Assembly: GCA_021795215.1 (NCBI GenBank) | Contig: JAJYPS010000015.1 | Span: 1 to 36,450, forward strand | Direction of reading: 5' to 3' | DNA from: Actinomycetes bacterium | GTDB lineage: Bacteria > Actinomycetota > Acidimicrobiia > Acidimicrobiales > JAKAOS01 | DNA: 36,450 nucleotides | In this document: in pieces, positions 6,970 to 14,899 of the stretch | Numbering within the stretch: position 1 is the stretch's first letter | Layout: each line of letters opens with the position of its first letter | The notes under the pieces: model-generated | What the model was told of the DNA's origin: nothing | Database searches by the model: none | The model's input: only the letters and a program-made list of their open reading frames with translations | Program-made: the position numbers and the translations under genes

Positions 6970-7106
6970 GAGACTGCCAGGCACTACTGGCGGCCCAGAG
7001 GACTGTGGTCTGGCTCGTACTTCGCTGGATCTGGTGGTGGAGCCCCGACTGAGGTCCTGCGCAGGTCCTGCGCCAGTACATCGAGCAACAGGTCCGGCCA
7101 ACTTGA
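6970..7106 (+). pseudogene. tnpA: C-terminal remnant of IS200/IS605 TnpA (Y1 transposase)
   Basis: Frame 1 reads HYWRPRGLWSGSYFAGSGGG then APTEVL. After an 11-base tandem duplication (7053-7063 and 7064-7074) the next frame reads VLRQYIEQQVRPT and stops at 7104-7106. Removing one copy of the duplication joins the two parts into the normal end of an IS200-type TnpA (LWSGSYFAGS...RQYIEQQ). The HUH motif and the catalytic Tyr region upstream are absent. This is a dead fragment of about 44 codons, and a useful record of an old insertion next to rex. Confidence 0.65.
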
Positions 7107-7138
7107 TTCGGGGCTGCGCCCCGAGCGGCGCTCCACCA

Positions 7139-7154
7139 CCGGCCTCGAGGCCGG
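7139..7154. repeat. 16-bp perfect palindrome upstream of rex
   Basis: CCGGCCTCGAGGCCGG lies 20 bases before the rex -10 box, which is where an operator or -35-overlapping site would sit. It does not look like the Rex consensus TTGTGA-N6-TCACAA. It could be an operator for another regulator or chance in GC-rich DNA. Confidence 0.3.
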
Positions 7155-7174
7155 CGCACTGCGTCGCTTTTAGG

Positions 7175-7180
7175 TAGCGT
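7175..7180 (+). promoter_or_regulatory. -10 box TAGCGT for the rex-hem operon
   Basis: TAGCGT is followed by 6 bases (GGGGAC) and the GTG at 7187, predicting a leaderless rex message. The same hexamer TAGCGT with the same spacing precedes yajQ. No clear -35 box and no Rex-type operator are seen. Confidence 0.5.
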
Positions 7181-7186
7181 GGGGAC

Positions 7187-7951
7187 GTGCAGTCCGCGAG
7201 CCGCAGCGATCCCGGACAGCCCGGACAGGCCGAACGGCCTGGACAGCCGGGGCCGGCGGCGGCGGTTCCCAGGCGGGTGCCCGAAGCAAGCGTGGCAAGG
7301 CTTCCTCGCTACCTACGGGCGCTGGAGGAGCTGCAGGTGGAGCTGGTCCCGACCGTGTCCTCCGAGACGCTGGCAGAGCTGGCGGGAGTAAAGGCTACAC
7401 AGGTCCGCAAGGACCTTTCCCATCTGGGTACGCTCGGCACTCGAGGCAGCGGCTACGACGTCGGCTCCCTCATGGCCAGGATCGAGAGAGAGATCGGGCT
7501 CAACAGGGACTGGCTCGTCGCCATCGTTGGCGTCGGCAACCTGGGTCGCGCGCTCGCGCTGTACAGCGGTCTCCCAGGCAAGGGGTTCCGGGTCACCGCG
7601 CTGGTCGACTCGGATCCGGCGAAAGTGGGCCAGGTGGTCGGGGGTGTCGAGGTATCGCCTCTGTCGGACCTGGGGAAGGTGGTGGCGGCGAGTCGGGCAT
7701 CCATCGGCGTCGTAGCCACGCCGGCGTCGTCGGCGCAGAACGCAGCCGACTTGCTGGTCGCCGCCGGGGTATCCGCCATACTGAACTTCGCCCCGGCGAG
7801 CCTGGTCGTGCCGCCGGGGATCGATCTGCGTCACGTCGACGTCTCGACGGAACTGCAGATACTCGCGTTCTACCAGAGCAGGAAGCACGTGTGCCCGACA
7901 TCCGTAGAGGGCGGCATGGAGAAGTCCCGCCACGGGGCCGGCCCGAGTTGA
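7187..7951 (+). CDS. rex: Redox-sensing transcriptional repressor Rex
   Basis: Senses the NADH/NAD+ ratio: binds operators when NADH is low and releases when it rises. The 254-residue protein has a 30-residue Gly/Pro-rich tail, then the winged-helix domain (RLPRYLRALEEL, then TLAELAGVKATQVRKDLSHLG with the recognition helix). Next come the GSGYDV link, the Rossmann motif VGVGNLGRALALY and the C-terminal domain-swapped helix region FYQSRKH. GTG 7187 is set by the -10 box spacing. In Streptomyces, rex heads rex-hemACD and represses it; the same order occurs here with a dehydrogenase gene inserted. The nuo operon about 8.4 kb downstream is another plausible Rex target, although no operator was found there. 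The stop overlaps the TTG start of the next gene. Confidence 0.95.
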   Translation: MQSASRSDPGQPGQAERPGQPGPAAAVPRRVPEASVARLPRYLRALEELQVELVPTVSSETLAELAGVKATQVRKDLSHLGTLGTRGSGYDVGSLMARIEREIGLNRDWLVAIVGVGNLGRALALYSGLPGKGFRVTALVDSDPAKVGQVVGGVEVSPLSDLGKVVAASRASIGVVATPASSAQNAADLLVAAGVSAILNFAPASLVVPPGIDLRHVDVSTELQILAFYQSRKHVCPTSVEGGMEKSRHGAGPS

Positions 7952-8574
7952 ACCACAGCTTCCCCCAGTACCCCGTCAGCCTCGATCTGCAGGATCGGCC
8001 CTGCCTAGTTGTCGGTGGCGGCGCGGTGGCAACCCGCAAGGTCGCCGGCCTGGTGTCCTGCGGGGCCCGGGTGAAGGTGGTCGCCCCTGACGTGAGGGAC
8101 GAGATCCGTGGCATGCCGATGGTGGAGGTGCACCAGCGCCCCTACCAGCGAGGGGAGGTGACAGGATACCGGTTGGTGATGGCGGCTACGGACGATCCGG
8201 AAGTCAACGCTGGGGTGTACCACGACTGCGAATCGGCCGGCGTGTGGATCAACGCGGCGGACGAGCCGGCATCCTGTTCGTTCACGCTGCCCGCCGTACT
8301 TCGCAGGGAGGCGGTGACGGTGGCCGTGTCCACCGGAGGATCAAGTCCTGCACTGGCCGCATGGCTCCGTGGCCGGCTCGCGGAGTGGGTCGGACCGGAG
8401 ATCGGCGCTGCGGCCGCGCTTCTTGCCGAGGCGCGCCGGGAGCTGAAGGCGGCGGGGCGGTCCACCGAGCGGGTCGACTGGCAAAGTGTGCTCGATTCCG
8501 ACATGCTCGAACAGTTGAAGGCTGGTCACGTAGACCGGGCCAAGGAGCTGATGCGCCGTTGTCTCTTCTCGTAG
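7948..8574 (+). CDS. Precorrin-2 dehydrogenase / sirohydrochlorin ferrochelatase-type protein (Met8/CysG N-terminal type)
   Basis: Oxidises precorrin-2 to sirohydrochlorin with NAD+ and in some family members also inserts iron, giving siroheme for nitrite and sulfite reductases. The 208-residue protein starts YPVSLDLQDRPCLVVGGG, with the Rossmann glycine loop GGGAVATRKVAGL. It continues with MAATDDPEVNAGVY, WINAADEPASCSFTLPAVLRR and VAVSTGGSSPALAAWLR, all standard for this family. TTG 7948 overlaps the rex stop (TTGA) and fits the usual N-terminus; a GTG at 7891 is an alternative. The matching uroporphyrinogen methyltransferase is fused to HemD three genes downstream, so the siroheme branch is complete within the operon. 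Its last 16 bases overlap hemA. Confidence 0.9.
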   Translation: MNHSFPQYPVSLDLQDRPCLVVGGGAVATRKVAGLVSCGARVKVVAPDVRDEIRGMPMVEVHQRPYQRGEVTGYRLVMAATDDPEVNAGVYHDCESAGVWINAADEPASCSFTLPAVLRREAVTVAVSTGGSSPALAAWLRGRLAEWVGPEIGAAAALLAEARRELKAAGRSTERVDWQSVLDSDMLEQLKAGHVDRAKELMRRCLFS

Positions 8575-9815
8575 TAGGCCTGCATCAAAGGAGCGTCCCG
8601 CTTGAGCTGTTGGAGCGGGTCGCCGTAGGGGAAGCCGAACTCGGCAAGGTTCTGAGCGCCCTCGCCGAACAGCCTCAGGTGTCGGAGGCGGTCGTGCTGT
8701 CGACCTGCATGAGGACCGAGGTGTACGCGGTGGTGGAGCGGTTCCACCCTGCGGTGATGGAGGTGCGGGAAGTGCTGACCTCCCTGTCGGGCCTGGCTCC
8801 GGAAGATCTGTCGGCCTATCTCTACAGCTACTGGGACCAGGCGGCGGTCAGCCATCTCTTCGAGGTGGCTGCCGGTCTCGACTCCGCCGTGCTGGGCGAG
8901 GGCGAGGTGCTGTCCCAGGTCAGGGGGTCCTGGGACCGGGCGAGGACCGAGGGCACGGTGGGAACCGTGCTGTCCCCGCTGTTCCGCCAAGCGATAGAGG
9001 TGGGCAAGCGGGCGCGATCGGAGACAGGAATAGCGAGAGGCACCACTTCGATCTCGGCGGCGGCCGTGGCGCTCGCCGCGAGCCGGCTGGGTCGATTGGC
9101 CGGCCGGGTGGTCGCAGTCGTCGGGGCGGGTGAGATGGGCGCAGGAATGGCCCAGGCTCTGTCCGGCGCCGGGGCCGAAGTGCTGGTCGCCAACCGAACG
9201 CCACAGCGAGCGGTCGAGCTGGCTGCTGCCGTCGGAGGGGTGCCCCTCCCCTTGGGCGAGCTGCCTTGCGTGCTGCCGACGGTGGATGTCCTTCTCACGT
9301 CCGCGCAGTCGGCCAGTTACCTGCTGGACGCCGAAGCGGTCGAGGGAGCGATGAGGGACCGGGCCGGCCGCCCCCTTCTCGTAGTGGACGTGGCACTGCC
9401 GCGGAACGTGGACCCTGCGGTCGGCGCTGTTCCCGGAGTCACTCTGCTGGACTTGGCGGACCTGCGATCGTTCGCGGAGAAGGGCCGTGCGGAACGCAGG
9501 AGGGAAGCGGCCCGAGTGGCGGAGATAGTCGCAGAGGAGGCGGAGCGTCACGCGCAGGAGGCGGAGGAGCGGAGGGTCGCTCCGCTCGTGCAAGCCCTCC
9601 ACGCTTCCGCAGAAAGAGTCCGCTGCGGCGAACTGGAGCATTACCGATCGCGCCTCGGAGACCTCGACAGCCGGCAGGCGGAGGCGGTGGACGCCATGAC
9701 GAAGGCGATCGTGGCCAAGCTGCTCCACTCGCCGACGGTTTCGCTGAAGGCAGCGTCCGGTAGCGCAAAGGGCGACCGGTTGGCGGAGACGCTGGCCGAG
9801 CTGTTCGGTCTCTGA
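8559..9815 (+). CDS. hemA: Glutamyl-tRNA reductase
   Basis: First committed step of C5-route tetrapyrrole synthesis: NADPH-dependent reduction of glutamyl-tRNA to glutamate-1-semialdehyde. The 418 residues begin LSLLVVGLHQRSVPLELLER. The catalytic Cys is in LSTCMRTEVYAV (the common Asn after Cys is Met here). Other landmarks are AGLDSAVLGEGEVLSQV, the NADPH Rossmann motif VVGAGEMGAGMAQAL, ANRTPQRA, VVDVALPRNVDP and a long C-terminal coiled dimerisation helix rich in Glu and Arg. The start is a TTG with AAGGAG at 8542-8547, 11 bases upstream, and overlaps the previous gene. The start could be disputed but the frame cannot. Confidence 0.95.
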   Translation: MSLLVVGLHQRSVPLELLERVAVGEAELGKVLSALAEQPQVSEAVVLSTCMRTEVYAVVERFHPAVMEVREVLTSLSGLAPEDLSAYLYSYWDQAAVSHLFEVAAGLDSAVLGEGEVLSQVRGSWDRARTEGTVGTVLSPLFRQAIEVGKRARSETGIARGTTSISAAAVALAASRLGRLAGRVVAVVGAGEMGAGMAQALSGAGAEVLVANRTPQRAVELAAAVGGVPLPLGELPCVLPTVDVLLTSAQSASYLLDAEAVEGAMRDRAGRPLLVVDVALPRNVDPAVGAVPGVTLLDLADLRSFAEKGRAERRREAARVAEIVAEEAERHAQEAEERRVAPLVQALHASAERVRCGELEHYRSRLGDLDSRQAEAVDAMTKAIVAKLLHSPTVSLKAASGSAKGDRLAETLAELFGL

Positions 9816-9820
9816 GCCGG

Positions 9821-10840
9821 GTGGACGCAGGGCCGCCGACGACGGCTGGTCGTCCGGGCCGGTCCGGTGCCTCGGTTACCGGCCGCGGATCGGGGCTCCG
9901 TGTGGCGACGAGAGCCAGCAGTCTCGCCCGATGGCAGGCCTCCTGGGTGGCCGATCAGCTGGGGGGGGCGGAGCTCGTCGTCGTCAGCACGGAGGGAGAC
10001 CGCCGAAGGGATCTGCCGGTCGGTTCGCTGGGCGGTCGGGGCGTGTTCGTCAGAGAAGTGCAGCAGGCGGTGCTGGACGGGAGAGCCGATCTCGCTGTCC
10101 ACTCGGCGAAGGACCTTCCCGCCCTGGACGCGGACGGCCTCGTAGTGACGGCGGTCCCCTTTCGAGCGGACCCCCGGGACGCGCTGGTAGGCGTTCCGTT
10201 CGACGAGCTCGAGCCGGGAGCCACGGTGGCCACCGGATCGCCGAGGCGGCGCGCCCAACTGGCATGGCGGCGCCCGGACCTCACCTTTCGAGAGCTTCGC
10301 GGCAACATCGAGACCCGGTTGGCGAAAGTGCCGCCCGGAGGGGCGGTCGTAGTGGCTATGGCGGCGCTCGAGCGGCTGGGGCTGGGGGACCGGGCGACCG
10401 ACGTGCTCGGGACCGAAGTAGTGTTGCCTCAGGGCGGCCAGGGCGCGTTGGCGATCGAGTGCCGCAGCGACGATACCGCCGTCCGGCTTCGGGTTGCTGC
10501 GGTGGACCACGAGCCGTCGAGGCTGTGCGTCGCCGCCGAGCGGGCGTTCCTGGCCGCGCTCGGAGGAGGTTGCGACGCGCCTGCCGGTGCCCTTGCCGTC
10601 CGCGACGGCAAGGGAGGGATGAAGATGGAAGTGGTGCTGGCCCGCGGCGACGGCGGAGTCCTGGCACGCCGTTCGGCGGAGACGAGCCTGGAGCGAACCG
10701 ACCCGGCGGCCCTGCAGCAACCTTTCGCCCGGGCCCAGGCACTGGGACGGTCTCTCGCAGCGGAGCTGCTCGACCACTGCGGAGGCGAGTGGATCATGGG
10801 ATCGCTTGCCCGGCAGTCCGTGGCTGCGCCGCATCCGTGA
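9821..10840 (+). CDS. hemC: Porphobilinogen deaminase (hydroxymethylbilane synthase)
   Basis: Joins four porphobilinogen units into hydroxymethylbilane. The 339-residue protein has VATRASSLARWQA, the TEGDRRRD loop, GRGVFVREVQQA, LAVHSAKDLPA, ATGSPRRRAQL and RELRGNIETRL, all substrate and cofactor contacts. The dipyrromethane cofactor Cys is in LGGGCDAPAGA. GTG 9821 lies 5 bases after the hemA stop; about 20 residues precede the conserved core, so a slightly later start is possible. Its stop overlaps the next gene by GTGA. No missing key residue. Confidence 0.95.
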   Translation: MDAGPPTTAGRPGRSGASVTGRGSGLRVATRASSLARWQASWVADQLGGAELVVVSTEGDRRRDLPVGSLGGRGVFVREVQQAVLDGRADLAVHSAKDLPALDADGLVVTAVPFRADPRDALVGVPFDELEPGATVATGSPRRRAQLAWRRPDLTFRELRGNIETRLAKVPPGGAVVVAMAALERLGLGDRATDVLGTEVVLPQGGQGALAIECRSDDTAVRLRVAAVDHEPSRLCVAAERAFLAALGGGCDAPAGALAVRDGKGGMKMEVVLARGDGGVLARRSAETSLERTDPAALQQPFARAQALGRSLAAELLDHCGGEWIMGSLARQSVAAPHP

Positions 10841-12342
10841 CGGTGTACCTGGTGGGCGCCGGTCCCGGGGATCCCGGACTCATGACGTGCCGGGGCGCCG
10901 AGCTGCTCCGCCGTGCGGACGTGGTGGTCCATGATCGACTCGGGGCCGCTGGTCTGACCGGATCGGCACCGGCCACAGCGGAGCTGGTCGACGTCGGCAA
11001 GCGGCCAGGAGCGCCGGTGGACCAGGCGGACATAAACCGGATGCTCGTCGATGCGGGAAGGAGCGGCCGCTGCGTGGTAAGGCTCAAGGGCGGCGACCCG
11101 TTCGTTTTCGGGCGCGGAGGGGAAGAGGCCGCCGCCCTCGAGGAGGCAGGGGTCCCTTACGAGGTGGTACCAGGGGTCAGCGCGGCCGTGGCCGCCCCGG
11201 CATACGCCGGCGTGCCGGTGACGCACCGGGGAGTGGCCACCGGGTTCACGGTCGTCACGGGGCACATGGCGCGCGACGGTTCCAGCGGTGTCGCCTGGGA
11301 GGCTCTGGCGAAGGCGGGCCACACGTTGGTCATCCTGATGGGAGCGTCCGAGCGTGCGGCCATAGCCAAGAGGCTGATCGCTGGAGGGTGGCGTCACGAC
11401 AGTGCGGTGGTGGTGGTGTGCAACGGTACGTCGCCGAGGCAGAAGGTCATGCGAACGACGCTGGGACAGCTCGGCTCCTGCGCCGTCGAGCCGCCGGCCA
11501 CGATCGTCGTAGGCGCCGTTGCGGCACTCGACTTCTCGTGGTTCCAGAAGAGACCGCTCAGCGGGCTGCGCCTGGTGGTGACGCGGGCTCCGAAGACCGC
11601 CCCCCGCATGTCCGCGGCTCTGGCGGAGTTGGGAGCAGAGGTCGTGACGCTGCCCACCATCGACATCGTGGACCCCGACGACAAGGGAGTCGCTCTGCGC
11701 CGGGCATGCAGCGAGCTGGCCCGGTACTCCTGGGTCGTTCTCTCGTCGGTGAACGGGGCGGAGCGCTTCTTGGATGCGGTGGGCGACCTGCGCAGGTTGT
11801 CGAACGTCAAGCTGGCCGCCATAGGCCCCACGACCGCCTCGGTGCTGCAGGGCGCAAGGCTGCGTCCGGACCTGGTGCCGACCGAGTACGTGGCCGAAAG
11901 CCTCGTCGCCGCGTTCCCCGCAGCGCCCCCTGCGGGGGGCCGAGTGCTACTGGCCCGCGCTGCGGTGGCAAGGGACGCGCTGCCCGACGGGCTGGCGGCG
12001 AAAGGCTGGCGTGTGGAGGTGGTCGACGCCTACCGCACGGTCCCCGCCGTCCCAGATCCTTCGGCTGTGCAGTCGGCGATGGCAGCCGACGTGGCGCTGT
12101 TCACTTCCCCGTCCACGGTGCAGCACTTCTGCAGCGTCCTGCCGCACACGTTCGGAGGGTTGGCCGCCTGCATCGGTCCGGTCACCGCGGCAGAGGCGGC
12201 TCTGCAGGGCATGGAAGTGGTCGTCGAGGCACCGGTGCACACCGCCGAGGGCTTGATCGAGGCGGTCGCTTCGAGTGCCCCTCTCCTGAGGAGCCGCCAA
12301 GGTGGCGGACAAGCCACCCGTCGAAGCGGCCGAACGGCTTAA
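10837..12342 (+). CDS. cobA-hemD: Fused uroporphyrinogen-III C-methyltransferase / uroporphyrinogen-III synthase
   Basis: A 501-residue bifunctional protein. Residues 1-245 are SUMT (CobA): VYLVGAGPGDPGLMT (SAM site), VVVHDRL, VRLKGGDPFVFGRGGEE and VVPGVSAAVAAPAYAGVPVTHR. It adds two methyl groups to uroporphyrinogen III to make precorrin-2. Residues from about 250 are HemD: LRLVVTRAPKTAP, VVLSSVNGAERFLDA, AIGPTTASVL, VVDAYRTVP and ALFTSPSTVQHF. This half closes and inverts ring D of hydroxymethylbilane. The fusion puts the branch point between haem and siroheme in one chain; such fusions are known in Actinomycetota and Firmicutes. The GTG start overlaps the hemC stop (GTGA). Both halves look intact. 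Confidence 0.95.
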   Translation: MTVYLVGAGPGDPGLMTCRGAELLRRADVVVHDRLGAAGLTGSAPATAELVDVGKRPGAPVDQADINRMLVDAGRSGRCVVRLKGGDPFVFGRGGEEAAALEEAGVPYEVVPGVSAAVAAPAYAGVPVTHRGVATGFTVVTGHMARDGSSGVAWEALAKAGHTLVILMGASERAAIAKRLIAGGWRHDSAVVVVCNGTSPRQKVMRTTLGQLGSCAVEPPATIVVGAVAALDFSWFQKRPLSGLRLVVTRAPKTAPRMSAALAELGAEVVTLPTIDIVDPDDKGVALRRACSELARYSWVVLSSVNGAERFLDAVGDLRRLSNVKLAAIGPTTASVLQGARLRPDLVPTEYVAESLVAAFPAAPPAGGRVLLARAAVARDALPDGLAAKGWRVEVVDAYRTVPAVPDPSAVQSAMAADVALFTSPSTVQHFCSVLPHTFGGLAACIGPVTAAEAALQGMEVVVEAPVHTAEGLIEAVASSAPLLRSRQGGGQATRRSGRTA

Positions 12343-12356
12343 GCTGGATGGGCGCC

Positions 12357-13433
12357 ATGTCCAAACGTTCCACGGTAGTGAATGCTCCGGCACGTGCGGT
12401 CGGAGAACCAGGGGCGGCGGCAGTTGCTCGGCCGGGCTGGACGGTGACGGCCAGCTTTCCCTCCAGGCGCATGAGGCGGCTGCGACGCAGTCCGGCGATC
12501 CGAAGGTTGGTCGCCGAGACGCGGTTGTCGGTGGACGACCTCGTAGCACCGCTGTTCGTCCGGGAGGATGCATCCGACCCGGTACCGGTTGGGACCCTGC
12601 CGGGTGTGGTGCAGCACACCGTGAGGTCCGCAGTGGAGGAGGCGAGTCGGCTGCAGTCGCTCGGCGTGCCGGCGGTGCTGCTGTTCGGCGTGCCGAAGCA
12701 CAAGGACGCGGTCGGCAGCGGTGCCTGGGATCCGGACGGGGTGGTCCAGGTGGCGCTCGACAGCATGCGGCAACGGCTGGGTGACTCCCTGGTGCTCATG
12801 GCCGATCTGTGCCTGGACGAGTACACCGACCACGGTCACTGTGGACTGCTGGACGGCTCCGGCTCGGTGCGCAACGATGCCACGTTGGACCGCTACGCAC
12901 AGGTCGCGCTGGCCCAGGCGAACGCGGGAGCCGACGTGGTGGCGCCGAGCGGGATGATGGACGGTCAGGTGGGCCACCTGCGAGCCGCCCTCGAAGAGGC
13001 GGGCCAGCACGATGTGGCGATCCTGGCTTACTCCGCCAAGTACGCTTCGGCCCTGTACGGGCCGTTCCGGGATGCCGCCAACGTGCGTATCGCAGGAGGC
13101 GGAGACCGGCGCAGCTACCAGCAGGATCCGGCCAACGCGACGGAAGCCCTCGAAGAGGTGAGGCTGGACCTGGCCGAAGGTGCCGACATGATCATGGTGA
13201 AGCCGGCGCTGGCCTACCTGGACGTGCTTTCGGCGGTGCGGGCGGCGGTGGATGTCCCCGTCGCGGCGTACCACGTGAGCGGGGAGTACGCGATGGTGAA
13301 AGCGGCAGGCGAACGCGGATGGATAGATGCCGACGCGGTGATGGCCGAGCACCTGATCGGCATGAAGAGAGCGGGAGCCGACATGATCTGCACCTACGCC
13401 GCCGGGGACGTCGCGGAGATGCTGAATGGCTGA
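12357..13433 (+). CDS. hemB: Porphobilinogen synthase (5-aminolevulinate dehydratase)
   Basis: Condenses two 5-aminolevulinate molecules to porphobilinogen. The 358-residue protein has both Schiff-base lysines, in YSAKYASALYGPFRDA and MVKPALAYLDV. The metal loop reads DLCLDEYTDHGHCGLL: the first and last Cys of the zinc triad are kept but the middle one is Asp, so metal use may differ from the three-Cys zinc enzymes. The N-terminal 35 residues are unconserved, and ATG 12348 would add three residues; I chose 12357. It starts 14 bases after the previous stop, so it belongs to the same operon, and its end overlaps hemL by 8 bases. Confidence 0.95.
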   Translation: MSKRSTVVNAPARAVGEPGAAAVARPGWTVTASFPSRRMRRLRRSPAIRRLVAETRLSVDDLVAPLFVREDASDPVPVGTLPGVVQHTVRSAVEEASRLQSLGVPAVLLFGVPKHKDAVGSGAWDPDGVVQVALDSMRQRLGDSLVLMADLCLDEYTDHGHCGLLDGSGSVRNDATLDRYAQVALAQANAGADVVAPSGMMDGQVGHLRAALEEAGQHDVAILAYSAKYASALYGPFRDAANVRIAGGGDRRSYQQDPANATEALEEVRLDLAEGADMIMVKPALAYLDVLSAVRAAVDVPVAAYHVSGEYAMVKAAGERGWIDADAVMAEHLIGMKRAGADMICTYAAGDVAEMLNG

Positions 13434-14751
13434 TGTCGGCACCTCCGGTGCCGCCCCCCTGACGAGGGCAGCGGGGGCTACGAACGGCCAGCTCTTCGAG
13501 CGGGCCGGACGGGTGATCCCCGGAGGTGTCAACTCTCCGGTGCGGGCTTTCCGATCCGTCGGAGGGACGCCTTACTTCGTGGATCGTGCGGAAGGCGCCT
13601 GGGTGTGGGACGTGGAGGGTCGCCGCTACTTGGACTACGTCCAGTCCTACGGTGCGTCGATCCTGGGCCATGCTCATCCGGCCGTGCTCGAGGCGGTGAG
13701 AGAGGCCGCTGCTAGGGGCACCACCTTCGGCGCGCCGACCGAGGGCGAGGTGGTCCTGGCGGAGCAGATAGTTGCCCGAGTACCTGGGTGCGACATGGTC
13801 AGGTTGGTCTCCAGCGGCACGGAGGCGGCCATGAGCGCGCTTCGTGTGGCGCGGGGTGCTACGGGCCGGGACAGGGTCGTCAAGTTCTCCGGGTGCTATC
13901 ACGGTCATGCCGACACGCTGTTGGCTGGCGGAGGGAGTGGCATGGCCACGCTCGGCCTGCCCGACTCGGCGGGAGTGCCGTCCGCGGCGGTGGCGGACAC
14001 CCTGGTGGTGCCCTATAACGACATCCCCGCCTTGGACGAACGAGTGGCATGCGTGATCGTCGAGCCGGTGGCCGCCAACATGGGTCTCGTTCCCCCCGCC
14101 GCAGGCTTCCTGGAGGGTCTGCGGCACGCCTGCGACCAAGTGGGTGCCCTGCTCGTGTTCGACGAAGTCATCACGGGGTTCAGGCTGGCCCGAGGGGGTG
14201 CCGCCGAGCACTTCGGTGTCGCCCCGGATCTGTGGTGCTTCGGGAAGGTGGTGGGCGGCGGCTTCCCCTTGGCGGCGTTCGGCGGAAGGGTCGAGCTGAT
14301 GGAGCAGTTGGCGCCCTTGGGCTCCGTGTACCAGGCGGGCACCCTGTCGGGAAACCCGGTGGCGACTGCCGCGGGGCTCGCGGTTCTCGGTCGGCTCGAC
14401 ACAGCGGCATATCAGGCACTCTCGGCCACCGCAGCAGACCTCGCGGCGGGTCTCGCCGAAGCCGCCGAGCTGCACGGCGTCGAGGTCGAGATCCCTACCG
14501 TCGGGCCGCTGATCGGCCTTTTCTTCACCGGGAAGCCCGTGAAGAACTATGCGGATGCCGCGGTAGCCGCGTCCAACGGCCGTTACGCGGCGTTCTTCAA
14601 CGAGATGCTGCGTCGCCACGTGGCTCTGGCCCCCGGAGCGTACGAGGCGATGTTCCCCAGCCTCGCCCACGGAGAACAGGAGGTGCGCTTCACGGTGGAA
14701 GCAGCCCGCGCCAGCTTCGCCGCTGTGCGTTCCCACCGGGAGCGGCAGTAG
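13426..14751 (+). CDS. hemL: Glutamate-1-semialdehyde 2,1-aminomutase
   Basis: PLP enzyme that turns glutamate-1-semialdehyde, the HemA product, into 5-aminolevulinate, the HemB substrate. The 441-residue protein has the family N-terminus PGGVNSPVRAFRSVGGTP, LDYVQSYGASILGHAHP, the phosphate-binding VSSGTEAAMSALRVAR, KFSGCYHGHAD, LLVFDEVITGFR with the PLP-contacting Asp, and the Schiff-base Lys in CFGKVVGGGFPLAAFGG. ATG 13426 overlaps the hemB end and has GGAG about 9 bases upstream. It is the last gene of the rex-hem operon and is followed by the tandem repeat block. Confidence 0.97.
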   Translation: MADVGTSGAAPLTRAAGATNGQLFERAGRVIPGGVNSPVRAFRSVGGTPYFVDRAEGAWVWDVEGRRYLDYVQSYGASILGHAHPAVLEAVREAAARGTTFGAPTEGEVVLAEQIVARVPGCDMVRLVSSGTEAAMSALRVARGATGRDRVVKFSGCYHGHADTLLAGGGSGMATLGLPDSAGVPSAAVADTLVVPYNDIPALDERVACVIVEPVAANMGLVPPAAGFLEGLRHACDQVGALLVFDEVITGFRLARGGAAEHFGVAPDLWCFGKVVGGGFPLAAFGGRVELMEQLAPLGSVYQAGTLSGNPVATAAGLAVLGRLDTAAYQALSATAADLAAGLAEAAELHGVEVEIPTVGPLIGLFFTGKPVKNYADAAVAASNGRYAAFFNEMLRRHVALAPGAYEAMFPSLAHGEQEVRFTVEAARASFAAVRSHRERQ

Positions 14752-14797
14752 GGCCGGCGAGCCCGCTTCGCCGAGCTCCCGGCATCTTTCCCACGCC

Positions 14798-14899
14798 CAG
14801 TCCACTCGGGCGAGTGCCCAGTCCGCTCGGGCGAGTGCCCAGTCCGCTCGGGCGAGTGTCAGTCCGCTCGGGCGAGTGTCAGTCCGCTCAGGCGAGTGG
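14798..14899. repeat. Five tandem 20-21 base repeats between convergent hemL and menJ-like genes
   Basis: Units at 14798-14818, 14819-14839, 14840-14859, 14860-14879 and 14880-14899 share the form CAGTCCGCTCGGGCGAGTG with one or two changes. Each contains a short inverted repeat (CNCTCG-GG-CGAGTG), so the block can fold as a row of small hairpins and could act as a two-way terminator. The last unit covers the final codons and stop of the menJ-like gene. Confidence 0.9.

Larger units (their letters stand above)
6881..7124 (+). mobile_element. Relic of an IS200/IS605-type element in the rex upstream region
   Basis: Three pieces lie in order: TTGACGTCC followed by a near-perfect hairpin (6891-6912), the broken C-terminal end of a Y1 tnpA gene (6970-7106), and a second hairpin (7108-7124, TCGGGGC-TGC-GCCCCGA). 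IS200/IS605 elements have subterminal hairpins instead of inverted repeats and a single-strand HUH/Y1 transposase, which fits this arrangement. The catalytic N-terminal part is missing, so the copy is dead. The limits are approximate. The assignment rests on the protein fragment; the hairpins support it. Confidence 0.6.

Noticed and set aside
13192-14805. 537-codon open frame antisense to hemL
   Set aside because: Shadow of hemL and the hemB end; low-complexity and no family features.
14798-14899. Possible CRISPR array
   Set aside because: Units are directly adjacent with no spacers, and no cas genes are present.
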